Shown: one piece after another, positions 41,171-49,258 of the stretch
Layout of the letters: each line of letters opens with the position of its first letter
Numbering within the stretch: position 1 is the first letter of the stretch
Source: JBOGNO01 sp050747245
GTDB lineage: Bacteria > Acidobacteriota > Terriglobia > Acidiferrales > UBA7541
Direction of reading: 5' to 3'
NCBI GenBank assembly: GCA_050747245.1
Contig: JBOGNO010000010.1
Span: 94,154 to 158,153 of the forward strand
Length of the DNA stretch: 64,000 nucleotides
Notes under the pieces: model-generated
Told to the model about the DNA's origin: nothing
Databases searched by the model: none
Seen by the model: only the letters and a program-made list of their open reading frames with translations
Program-made: the position numbers and the translations under genes

Positions 41171-42040
41171 TTATTTGCGCGGCAGCTTCACGCCGAGCGA
41201 GCGCAGCATCATGCGATCCACCATGCGGTCGCTCAACACGCGGCGCATGATCCCCACGGCGTAGGCCGGGAGCGTGACCGGGTATCTCGCCTTGGGCCGC
41301 TCGGCGCGCACCACGCGCAAGATCACTCGCGCGCAATCCTCGGGCGTGTAGCGCGGCGCCTTCGTAGCTTTTTTCCATTTTTTGAGAAAGCCTCCGTAGA
41401 TTTCCTTGTACGGACTCGTCGCGGCGCGCGAAGCGTACGCCGAAGAAAGTTCCGCGGCCGCGGCGTTCATCCCGCTGGGGATGAATCCGGGCTCGATGAG
41501 AATCACGTGCACACCGAAGGGAGCGAGCTCCACGCGCATGGCGTCGGACATCCCCTCGAGCGCGAATTTGCTTCCGCTGTACGGGCCGAAGAGCGGGCTG
41601 GCCATTCTTCCGCCGACCGAGCTCATGTTGATGATGCGGCCGCTGCGGCGCTCGCGCATCTCGGGAAGCACGCGCTGCGTCACGCGCACGACGCCGAAAA
41701 AATTCGTTTCGAACTGCTTGCGCAGATCCGCGAGCGTGATCTCCTCCATCACCGCGACGATGGCGACGCCCGCGCTGTTGACGAGAACTTCAATCGCACC
41801 GGCCTTTTCGCGCACCGCGCGCAGCGCCTGATCTACCGAAGCGTCGTCGGTCACATCCATCTCCAGCGCTTCGAGAGGAAGATTTTTTGCGCGCGCTTCT
41901 TCGTTGAGCGCGGAGATTTTTTGCGGATTCCGCCCCGTGGCGAACACTCGAAAATTTTCTTGCGCGAGGAGCAGCGCCGTCGCGCGACCCAACCCGTCCG
42001 TCCCGCCGGTGATGAATGCGACCTTCGAATTCTCCGCCAC
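41171..42040 (-). CDS. Short-chain dehydrogenase/reductase
   Basis: The 289-residue classical SDR has the NAD(P)-binding TGGTDGLG (11-18), a basic residue after strand 2 (FATGRNPQK, Arg37, suggesting NADPH), LVNSAGVA (86-93), the catalytic Ser140 in NMSSVGGR and Tyr154-Lys158 in YSGSK. The C-terminal 80 residues are variable. Start GTG 42040 has GGAG 7 nt upstream. The open frame extends back to 42568 only by translating through the composite repeat, which is rejected as coding. It is transcribed downstream of that repeat. Confidence 0.9.
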   Translation of the reverse strand: MAENSKVAFITGGTDGLGRATALLLAQENFRVFATGRNPQKISALNEEARAKNLPLEALEMDVTDDASVDQALRAVREKAGAIEVLVNSAGVAIVAVMEEITLADLRKQFETNFFGVVRVTQRVLPEMRERRSGRIINMSSVGGRMASPLFGPYSGSKFALEGMSDAMRVELAPFGVHVILIEPGFIPSGMNAAAAELSSAYASRAATSPYKEIYGGFLKKWKKATKAPRYTPEDCARVILRVVRAERPKARYPVTLPAYAVGIMRRVLSDRMVDRMMLRSLGVKLPRK

Positions 42041-42365
42041 GGCCACGCTCCTTTCGCGGTCAGAAGGTACTGCAAAATCTTGTGAATCTCCAATTTCCCC
42101 GGCGCGCTGCTTGAATTTCCATTTTGCCCGAGCAAGATTTGGGGCAATGAGGAGGTGACGGAGGTGAGCGTGATTAAAAAGGTGAAGGGCGGATACCAGG
42201 TTCTTTCGAGCTAGGGACGGAATATGGGCGGGCCATACAAGACTCGCGCGGAAGCGCTTAAACGCCTTCGGCAAGTGGAATTTTTCAAACGCAGAAAGGG
42301 ATGAAGCCGTTGAGCGAGGCGCCGAGCGCCTGATTTGGCAGCGGCCGAAAGGAGCGCATGCTTGT

Positions 42366-42481
42366 GGTTCCAGTACCCGTTTTGAAAACGACTGTTTTGT
42401 ATCGATTGATTTTTTGGATGTCACTGATTCTTGGTGTTTTAGAGATCGAATCAATATTTTCGTGTAGCGATTGATTTCTAG
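42366..42481 (-). repeat. Composite repeat copy 2, 116-bp conserved block
   Basis: This is the inverted counterpart of 2117-2232, equal in length, ungapped, with 15 mismatches by my count. It keeps the AATCAAT/ATTGATT hairpin and the terminal GGTACTGGAACC. It lies 326 bp upstream of the SDR start, on the same strand as that gene, mirroring the position of copy 1 relative to ffh. Confidence 0.9.
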
Positions 42482-42570
42482 CGGGCGGAGGCTCGAGGCT
42501 TGGGGGTGGAAAGCGGCGCCGCAGGTGCGGTGGGCGCGAATGGCGAAGCTGGAATTCTTAACTGGCACAT

Positions 42571-42652
42571 GTGTCTCGATTAGAATTTGCTACAAGCGTT
42601 TGTTTTCAATGACTTAGCCCCAATCTTGTTTCTGACTGTGTCTCGATTAGAA
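42571..42652 (-). repeat. Composite repeat copy 2, unit C
   Basis: Read on the minus strand, this unit has two identical 15-mers TTCTAATCGAGACAC (42638-42652, 42571-42585) flanking a 52-bp spacer with CATTGAAAACAAAC. It matches unit B over 71 of 82 positions. Copy 2 has one unit where copy 1 has two. Confidence 0.9.
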
Positions 42653-42737
42653 ATGCCCCCCTCGCAGAGAACTCCAAAAGCGGACGTCTCGGCGGTGCCG
42701 CCTCTTGAAGCTCGTATTTGCTGTGAATTTTGAGTGA

Positions 42738-42766
42738 ATTATGACATAGATTAGCCGAATTGTCAA
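42738..42766 (-). promoter_or_regulatory. Promoter of composite repeat, copy 2
   Basis: On the minus strand a perfect -35 TTGACA (42761-42766) is followed after 17 bp by CATAAT (42738-42743). An octamer TAGGTACT (42772-42779) sits 5 bp upstream, the same spacing as in copy 1. It reads through unit C and the 116-bp block toward the SDR gene. Confidence 0.65.
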
Positions 42767-42779
42767 GGTACAGTACCTA

Positions 42780-43172
42780 GTTATTTTGGACCAAATCGTA
42801 GGCGTGCCTCGCGATACCAGCCATCGGGTCTAATGTCGAGACTTCCTAAACCGAAGATTCAGAATACGCACCCGCTGGGCGTCAATAAGGAAGAGCTGCA
42901 GCGACGAGAAGCAGACCCCTCGACTGCGCTCGGGGTGACAGCAGGCTGCGCGGCGTGGGAGGCAAAGTCCCCCCGCGCCCCGACAAATTGCGTAGGGGTG
43001 AACGCCTTCGGCATGTGGGGCACCCACTAGAAGAGTCGAAAACCGCCTAGATTGCGGTCCCGATGAAAACCATCGGGATGCAGAAAGCGCACATCGGGGC
43101 GGCACAGGCGACAAAGTCAAGGGCCCCACCCTTCGCTCCGCGAAGGATGGGTACTCACACTCAGCTGAGGAG
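42780..43172. other. Intergenic region with low-complexity, dispersed-repeat-like sequence
   Basis: No credible gene. It includes phrases such as CCTCGACTGCGCTCGG, GTGGGGCACCCAC and CGCTCCGCGAAGGATGGGT that resemble the short dispersed intergenic repeats common in Acidobacteriota. A 65-codon open frame (42833-43030) is made of these phrases and I treat it as non-coding. Confidence 0.45.
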
Positions 43173-43823
43173 CTAAGATCTCTTGGTAATTCGTGAACGG
43201 CGCAGGCGCTGGCGAGTTGCGTAGGCGGCGACCTTGGCGCGGTTCCCACACAACTGCATGCTGCACCAACGCCGATTGCCTTTTTTGCTGCTGTCATAGA
43301 AGTGCGCAACGCAGTGTTCGCACTTGCGGACGCGGTTGCGATCCACACTGGCGAACAACTCCGCCGCGCTGTGCGCCAGGGGGGCAAACAAATCTTCGGG
43401 CTGGCGCGGTTCGAAATACAGCTCCGTCGAGGAGCGGCCTCCGCTTGCCTTCAGCATATTACGCATGGGATGTTGCTCCATGAGGCCATTCAGTTCGTCC
43501 ACGGTGGAGCGGCGAATGGCACGGCCGCGTTCCCAGGCGAGAGTTTCCCTCCTGAGTTTTTCCCGCAGTTCGCGCATCGCCTCCGCCGTTCGCCGGGCGC
43601 GGGCCGATTTTCCCCATTGCCGTTGGAGAATCTTTGCTTCGCCAGAACGTAGAAGATTTGCCGCGCGAAACCAGCGCAAGACCGCGCGGAAGTCAGAGAG
43701 CAACTCAAGGGATTCACTGTTCTGGACGAGATGGGTATTCAGGAAATCAAGCGCCAACTGGTTTCCCAGGAAGAGAAAGTCGTTCTTCCAAAGCGAATTG
43801 TGTTCTCTTCTGGCCATACTCAT
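43173..43823 (-). CDS. CGNR zinc-finger/ABATE-domain transcriptional regulator
   Basis: The 216-residue product has an N-terminal ABATE-type stress-sensor domain (FLFLGNQLALDFLNTHLVQ to about residue 150). The C-terminal CGNR zinc finger (about 165-210) reads CEHCVAHFYDSSKKGNRRWCSMQLCGNRAKVAAYATRQR. It carries the CxxC...CxxxC ligands and the CGNR signature expected to bind DNA. GGAG lies 7 nt before the ATG. It is divergent from the alpha/beta hydrolase at 43978, so it probably controls that gene; the 154-bp AT-rich gap between them holds the control region. Confidence 0.9.
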   Translation of the reverse strand: MSMARREHNSLWKNDFLFLGNQLALDFLNTHLVQNSESLELLSDFRAVLRWFRAANLLRSGEAKILQRQWGKSARARRTAEAMRELREKLRRETLAWERGRAIRRSTVDELNGLMEQHPMRNMLKASGGRSSTELYFEPRQPEDLFAPLAHSAAELFASVDRNRVRKCEHCVAHFYDSSKKGNRRWCSMQLCGNRAKVAAYATRQRLRRSRITKRS

Positions 43824-43977
43824 GTTTCGACTCCGCTCAGCCCATAATTATAACACCTTTAATGAATCTTTTTAACGGTTAGCATATCTGATGACGTGAA
43901 GGAGGGGCCGGATGCACGGAGGAATAGAAGTCGGCGCCCGATGAGGCCACTGGCCGTACCTTCAAAGGAGATCCAAC

Positions 43978-44853
43978 ATGACCAGCTATAAGCATGCCAG
44001 CGTGGACGGCAACAAAGTTTTTTATCGCGAAGCGGGCGCGAAGAAGGCTCCAACGATTCTCCTGCTGCACGGCTTTCCCACGTCGTCGCACATGTTCCGC
44101 AACCTGATTCCGGCCCTCTCCGGCCGCTTTCATGTGGTCGCGCCCGACCTGCCGGGCTTCGGATTCTCGGATGCTTCCGACCGAAAACAATTCCGCTACA
44201 CGTTTGAACAGCTGGCCAAGACAATCGACAAGTTCACAGAAGCAATCGGCCTCGAGCGCTACGCAATTTACGTCTTTGATTACGGCGCACCGGTGGGATT
44301 CCGCCTCGCACTGGCGCATCCGGAACGAATCACGGCGATTGTTTCGCAGAACGGCAACGCGTACGAGGAGGGCCTCAGCGCAGGTTGGAATCCGATCCAG
44401 AAATACTGGAAGGAGCCAACCGCGGAGAATCGCGCTGCGCTTCGCGAATTCCTGACGCCGGAGGCGACCAAGTTTCAGTATCAGTACGGCGTTCAGGATG
44501 AAACGCTTGTGGCGCCGGAGGCCTACGCACTCGACTCCGCACTGCTTTCGCGGCCCGGCAACGACGAGATCCAACTAGATCTATTCCTGGATTACGCGAG
44601 CAATGTCGCGCTCTATCCCAAGTTCCAGGAATATTTCCGCACCCAACGGCCGCCGCTGCTGGCCGTCTGGGGCAAAAACGACCCGTTCTTTCTTCCGCCT
44701 GGCGCCGAAGCCTTTAAGCGCGACATTCCCAGCGCCGAAGTGCATTTCTTTGAGACCGGACATTTCGCACTGGAAACGCACCACGAAGAGATTGCGGACG
44801 TCATTCGAAACTTCCTCGTTCGCAAACTGGCAGCGCGAGCCGGGGCGGCATAG
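43978..44853 (+). CDS. Alpha/beta hydrolase, Asp-nucleophile type (epoxide hydrolase/haloalkane dehalogenase-like)
   Basis: The 291-residue protein has the oxyanion motif LLLHGFPTSSHMFRNL (28-43), the nucleophile elbow VFDYGAPVGF with Asp101 as nucleophile, an acid candidate Asp235 in WGKNDPFF and catalytic His262 in ETGHFALE. The Asp (not Ser) nucleophile separates it from esterases. The helical cap is at about 125-215. The substrate is unknown. ATG 43978 has AAGGAG 8 nt upstream. It is divergent from the CGNR regulator, a common pairing, suggesting inducible detoxification. Confidence 0.9.
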   Translation: MTSYKHASVDGNKVFYREAGAKKAPTILLLHGFPTSSHMFRNLIPALSGRFHVVAPDLPGFGFSDASDRKQFRYTFEQLAKTIDKFTEAIGLERYAIYVFDYGAPVGFRLALAHPERITAIVSQNGNAYEEGLSAGWNPIQKYWKEPTAENRAALREFLTPEATKFQYQYGVQDETLVAPEAYALDSALLSRPGNDEIQLDLFLDYASNVALYPKFQEYFRTQRPPLLAVWGKNDPFFLPPGAEAFKRDIPSAEVHFFETGHFALETHHEEIADVIRNFLVRKLAARAGAA

Positions 44854-44885
44854 GTAATCTCAACGCAATAGCAACTCCATTGCGG

Positions 44886-45134
44886 TCAAGGCAAAGTCAC
44901 GCAATTGTGTGGCATGTTCAGACGAATCGTGTGGGGGCCCGTGGCGACCATCGGATTTCCCTCCAACCGGGCAAGTTCCGCCCTGGTGAGGACAAAGGCG
45001 GGAGCCGGCCCCCACTTGATTTCATCGGCGGTAAATGTGTTCTTCGCGTGCACGGCGGTCTCGTGCGGTGCCGGCGTCGGCTGCTGAACGAAAGCCGTGC
45101 GCAGCAATACAAGCTAGAACAAAAGTCCGCGCAT
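44886..45134 (-). pseudogene. Broken exported cupin-domain protein
   Basis: From ATG 45134 (preceded by AGGAA) the frame reads a hydrophobic signal-like start, MRGLLF, then an in-frame TAG (45114-45116), then LVLLRTAFVQQPTPAP and a cupin opening (IKWGPAPAFV, ELARLEGNPMVATGPHTIRL). It ends at a stop just where relatives continue into the metal-binding His-rich strand (IPPHWHP). So it has lost its signal by a nonsense codon and its metal site by 3' truncation. A TTG at 45107 could start a 73-residue remnant without function. Confidence 0.6.
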
Positions 45135-45165
45135 GCATTTCCTGCTTGTGATGGAGTTATGGACT

Positions 45166-47445
45166 TTATAAATTCTCGGCGGGAGCCGGAAATTCAGACC
45201 GCAGGCTAGTGATCAAATCCTCGAACACGGGTAACCCTTGCAAGTTTTTCAGGCTTCGATCGCGCAGGAAAAACGGCCAGCAGGGAAAGCCGGTGTCAAC
45301 GGCACGTTCCAGCCAATGCATGGCGGATTGCTTTTCACCCAGGACCGCATGGATGCAGGCGATTTGGTAATCCGTGTGGTGCGTGTGGCCAAAAGAGAGT
45401 GGCGAAGCGCAGGCCTTGGCCATGGCCTCCCTGGCCAGATCCGTTCGGCCCATGTGTGCGTGCACCAGTCCTTGCAGAGAAACCATGAGGGGCTCCTCCG
45501 GGTAATCTTTGACAGCTTCGGCCAGGAATTGGGAAGCTCTTTCCAGGTGGCCAGCCAGCAGCGCCGGCTGCGGCCGAAACCAGAGGCAGTACTTGTTTCC
45601 GGGCTTCGCTTGATGAAAGGCCTCCAGTGTTTCGGCGGCTTGTTCATACTGCCCACCCCAGATGTATGCCTGCGCGATGTTGTAATGTCCGAGATTTTGT
45701 GGATTGATGCGCCGCGCCGTCTTGTAGGCTTCGAGCGCCTGTTCGATTTGTCCAATGTGAGCCCGAATCGTGCCCAGCCGATTGTAGGCATGATCCAGAT
45801 TGGGCTGCATGGCAATGGCCCTGTTCAGATCGTTAATCGCCTCCTGGTGGCGAAAATTCCTGTGCGGGGTCCAGAGCATGTAGGCGCGGGCCATGATCGC
45901 TTCGGGCAGATCGGGATCCAATTTCAAGGCGCGTTCGCAATGCCTTTCCGCCAGTTGCAATGATTTGAAACGCGCTTCATAGCCGAAGTATCTGGCCGCC
46001 GACGCGTGCGCCAGCATGGCGTGTGCCAGGGCAAACTCCGGGTCTTGCTCAACCGCGGACGTAAAGCAGCGAATGGCCTCGTCCAAATCTTCCAGCGTTT
46101 CGCTGTAGGTTGCATCCAACCCCCGCAGATACATGCCGTAGGCTCGCGAGTCGCTGCTGTAGCGTTCGCGCGATTTTCCAACGTTCGAATGAAACCGCTG
46201 CTGGAGCGATTCCGCGACCTGTCTTCCGATCTCGTCCTGAATTTCGAAAATGTCATTCAAGTTGAAGTCGAATTTTTCGGAGAGCACCGTCGCTCGCGAT
46301 TGCGTGTCGAGCAACTGGATGGAGACTCTCCAGTGGCCGCCGATTTTTTGAATGTTGCCCTGCAGAACGTAGCGCACGCGGAGCTCGCGGCCGATCTGCT
46401 GCGGGTCGCTGCCGGCGGCATATTTCAGAATGGCGGCTGTCGGCGGAACCCGCAAACCTTCCAGCCGTCCGAGCGTGGTGATAAGGGAATCGGCGAATCC
46501 CAGCGAAAGAGACTCCTTCTCCTCCATGGGCGTAAGGAAGACAAAGGGCGGGACGGCAATCGATTTTTCCGCGCGGGCCGCCGTGGATTCCGCCGACATA
46601 CCCGGCTGGCTGCATATTCCGCGCAGATCCGATAGCAGGTCGCGGGCCGAATCGTAGCGGTCGGCGGCGCTTTTCTGCAGAGCTTTCCGGATGATCTTTT
46701 CGATGTCTTCGCAATTCTGCAGAGCAGAGGGGAGGGCCGGCGGCTCATCGTGAATAATGGCGCGAACAGTTTCGACTACCGCGGCGCGCTTCCAGGGGTG
46801 GCGCCCTTCCAACATCTCGAAAAGAACGATGCCGAAGGAAAATAGATCGGAGCGTTGGTCCACCGGCTGTCCCAACGCCTGCTCCGGCGACATATACGCC
46901 GCGGTCCCCACGATGCCCGTGACCGATTTGGACAAAGTCGGAGAATCATCCCCATCCGCCGCTTTGGCCTCCAGCAACTTGGCCACGCCGAAGTCCATCA
47001 GCTTCGCGCCTGTATTCGTCAGCATGATGTTGCCCGGCTTAAGATCGCGATGGATGAACCCCTGCCGATGCGCCGCTTGAAGTGCATCGGCAATTTCCAT
47101 TGCTGTTTGCAGCGCCTGATCGCTGGGAAGTGGTCCCCTAGCCAGTCGCGCGGCCAGTGATTCCCCTTCGAGATATTCCATCACGAGATAATCGGTGCCG
47201 TCCTGCGAACCAACATCGAATAGTGTGCAGATATGCGGATGCTGGAGGGCGGAAATGGTGCGGGCCTCACGCACGAAGCGCTGCCGGAGGTGCGGATCGT
47301 TGCACAGATGCGCCGGCAGCACTTTGATTGCGACCGTGCGCTCTAGCCGGGTGTCCAACGCGCGGTACACTTCTCCCATTCCGCCGGCTCCGAGCAGCGA
47401 AACGATCGCATATGGTCCCAGCCGCGATCCCGTAGAAACAGGCAT
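45166..47445 (-). CDS. Ser/Thr protein kinase with TolB-N-like and TPR domains (RD type)
   Basis: The 759-residue product starts at ATG 47445 with GGAG 6 nt upstream; an upstream ATG/TTG region at 47526 adds a non-homologous tail. The kinase domain is at about 12-280: Gly loop GAGGMG (19-24), Lys41, Glu60, catalytic HRDLKPGN (132-139) and DFG (151-153). Residues about 305-430 form the TolB-N-like module (IAVPPFVFLTPMEEKESLSLGFADSLITTLGRLEGLRV). TPRs occupy about 450-740. Unlike the kinase at 30109, the HRD arginine is present. No transmembrane segment is visible. Such kinases are amplified in Acidobacteriota; partners are unknown. Confidence 0.92.
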   Translation of the reverse strand: MPVSTGSRLGPYAIVSLLGAGGMGEVYRALDTRLERTVAIKVLPAHLCNDPHLRQRFVREARTISALQHPHICTLFDVGSQDGTDYLVMEYLEGESLAARLARGPLPSDQALQTAMEIADALQAAHRQGFIHRDLKPGNIMLTNTGAKLMDFGVAKLLEAKAADGDDSPTLSKSVTGIVGTAAYMSPEQALGQPVDQRSDLFSFGIVLFEMLEGRHPWKRAAVVETVRAIIHDEPPALPSALQNCEDIEKIIRKALQKSAADRYDSARDLLSDLRGICSQPGMSAESTAARAEKSIAVPPFVFLTPMEEKESLSLGFADSLITTLGRLEGLRVPPTAAILKYAAGSDPQQIGRELRVRYVLQGNIQKIGGHWRVSIQLLDTQSRATVLSEKFDFNLNDIFEIQDEIGRQVAESLQQRFHSNVGKSRERYSSDSRAYGMYLRGLDATYSETLEDLDEAIRCFTSAVEQDPEFALAHAMLAHASAARYFGYEARFKSLQLAERHCERALKLDPDLPEAIMARAYMLWTPHRNFRHQEAINDLNRAIAMQPNLDHAYNRLGTIRAHIGQIEQALEAYKTARRINPQNLGHYNIAQAYIWGGQYEQAAETLEAFHQAKPGNKYCLWFRPQPALLAGHLERASQFLAEAVKDYPEEPLMVSLQGLVHAHMGRTDLAREAMAKACASPLSFGHTHHTDYQIACIHAVLGEKQSAMHWLERAVDTGFPCWPFFLRDRSLKNLQGLPVFEDLITSLRSEFPAPAENL

Positions 47446-47593
47446 ATCGTCTCCGACGATTGGCAGGTGATTATAGCTCCCTTCGCCCGGATCACGCGCG
47501 AGTCGTAGAACTGAAATCCTTAACAAGCCCGAGAATTAGGCTAAGGGGAGTTAGTTAGACAGAGCTATCGGAGGCGCGCGACGAACGCGAGGC

Positions 47594-48931
47594 CTATGCG
47601 CGCCTCGGATGCGTCAAGACCAACTGCGCGGCGAAGAGATCCTCAACCGCGAGGCCCAGCGATTTGAAGACGGTGATCTCACGGTCATTCTGTCTCGCCG
47701 GGAGTTCGCCGAGCTCCGCGGCGATGTGCGCGGCCGTCCAGCGGCCCTCGGCGATGCCCATGACCACGTCGCCCGCTTCCTTGAGCGCCGCGGCTCGCGA
47801 ATCAACGATCAGGCGGGAGCGCTCGACCAGCGCCGGGTCGAGTTCCCGTTGCGTTGGCAGACACGAGCCGACGGCGATGACGTGCGTCCCCGCGGCGACC
47901 CATTCGCTCTGAACCACGGGCGTCGGCGACGCGGTCGCAGCCACCACGACATCCGCGCCGCGGACGACCGATTCGGCGCTCTCCATCGCGCGCGCTCCGG
48001 TTTCGGCCGCGAATTGCCGCAAGCGGGCCGCGGTCGGGCTCCACGCGCGCACTTCGCGAAATTTTCGCACCAGGCCGAGCGCCTCGAAGTGGCTGCGGGC
48101 CTGCACTCCCGAGCCGAGGATTCCTAACACCTGCGCGTTACTCCGCGCCAAGCGTCGGGCCGAGACCGCCGAAACCGCGGCGGTCCGCGCCTCGGTGATG
48201 TAGCGCCCGTCGAGGATGGCCTCAGGCACGCCTGTTTGCGGATCGAGCATCACGATAATGGCCTGATGCGTGCCCAAGCCGCGCGCTGCATTTCCCGGGC
48301 AGACGGTAACCAGCTTCGCGCCAAGCGCCGGGAGCGACGGCACGAACGACGGCATCAAACCGAAAAACGATCGCTCCGCGCCAAATTCGAATATCAGGCG
48401 CACCGGCTGCTGCACGCGTCCGGCCGAGAATTCGACGAGCGCCCGCTCCATAGCGTCGATCAGATCGGACATGGGCAGACGCGCGCGCACGGCGTCTTCG
48501 TCGAAAAACTGTGGGGTCTTCACGCCGTGTTGCAATTGACGCTGGTAAGCGGCACTGTCGAAATGGCCGTGCGACTCGGCGACGAGGCCGTCAGCGCCGA
48601 GCTTCCAAACTTCTAAGCCGCTGATGCGAACCCTGTGCCCGCTCCCGCCCGGGCCGGTGTTGGTGCCGCTGAGCGTCCAATGGTAGGCAGCGCCCGCGCC
48701 CTGAACGAGGACGCTATCCATGAGCACCTGCAGATCCGGAAACGAGCTCATGAATCCCCGAGCGACTTCCGTGATGGCGCTGCGTCCCACGGCAGGAGCG
48801 CCGCCGTTGATGGTTAACGAGGCGTTCGGTGCGAAAAATGCGGCCACGGATGCAGGCTTCCGGCTGCACCAGGCAGCAGTGTAGCGCCGGGCAAAACTTT
48901 GTAGATTCTCCCCATCAAGCGTCATCAACAT
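47594..48931 (-). CDS. NTF2/SnoaL-like domain fused to ornithine cyclodeaminase/mu-crystallin domain
   Basis: The 445-residue product is made of two complete modules. Residues 1-136 form a SnoaL/NTF2-like alpha+beta barrel (FARRYTAAWCSRKPASVAAFFAPNASL, FPDLQVLMDSVLVQGAGAAYHWTLSGTN). Residues about 140-445 form an ornithine cyclodeaminase-family domain with Lys206 in LGAKLVTVCPGN, Arg249 in TEARTAAVSA, and the NAD-binding GSGVQA (273-278). The OCD family deaminates ornithine or reduces ketimines. The fusion of these domains is unusual. The start has AGGAGAA directly upstream of ATG 48931. No proline or ornithine genes are nearby. Confidence 0.85.
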   Translation of the reverse strand: MLMTLDGENLQSFARRYTAAWCSRKPASVAAFFAPNASLTINGGAPAVGRSAITEVARGFMSSFPDLQVLMDSVLVQGAGAAYHWTLSGTNTGPGGSGHRVRISGLEVWKLGADGLVAESHGHFDSAAYQRQLQHGVKTPQFFDEDAVRARLPMSDLIDAMERALVEFSAGRVQQPVRLIFEFGAERSFFGLMPSFVPSLPALGAKLVTVCPGNAARGLGTHQAIIVMLDPQTGVPEAILDGRYITEARTAAVSAVSARRLARSNAQVLGILGSGVQARSHFEALGLVRKFREVRAWSPTAARLRQFAAETGARAMESAESVVRGADVVVAATASPTPVVQSEWVAAGTHVIAVGSCLPTQRELDPALVERSRLIVDSRAAALKEAGDVVMGIAEGRWTAAHIAAELGELPARQNDREITVFKSLGLAVEDLFAAQLVLTHPRRA

Positions 48932-49258
48932 TTCTCCTAAATTTCACGGTGTGGCGCACCGAGAAGTAAAAAGTGCAGGCAGACATTGCGGGATTGTATT
49001 GGAAGAAGAGAGAGTATGCCAACTAGGCTGCGATTGGAGCAGGACGGTCAGCGGGCCAGCGAGCGACGATAATTTTACGTAAATCCGATTTGTGATTCCC
49101 AAGATGAGCGATGTTGGCGTAGTCTGCTCACGCAAATCTCCGATGAGGAGACGAGGCGGAACGCGATGTTATGACTGTATGCTTTTGAGGGCCAGCACGA
49201 AATCGGTCGGTGGATTTTGTTTTTCGCCGTGTGAAAAACACTTGGACGCGAATCGCGC
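48932..49258. other. Divergent intergenic gap without a recognised element
   Basis: It lies between the cyclodeaminase fusion and the KimA-like transporter. I searched for a ydaO-type c-di-AMP riboswitch, which controls KimA in Bacillus, and did not find its conserved core. A CTCC-GATG-GGAG-like hairpin (around 49139-49150) is present but weak. Confidence 0.4.

Noticed and set aside
42041..42568. N-terminal extension of the SDR open frame
   Set aside because: It translates the composite repeat. SDR homology begins at about 42034 and GTG 42040 has a proper ribosome binding site.
42833..43030. 65-codon plus-strand frame
   Set aside because: Composed of low-complexity intergenic repeat phrases, without a ribosome binding site.
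48932..49258. ydaO (c-di-AMP) riboswitch before the KimA-like gene
   Set aside because: None of the conserved core strings was found.
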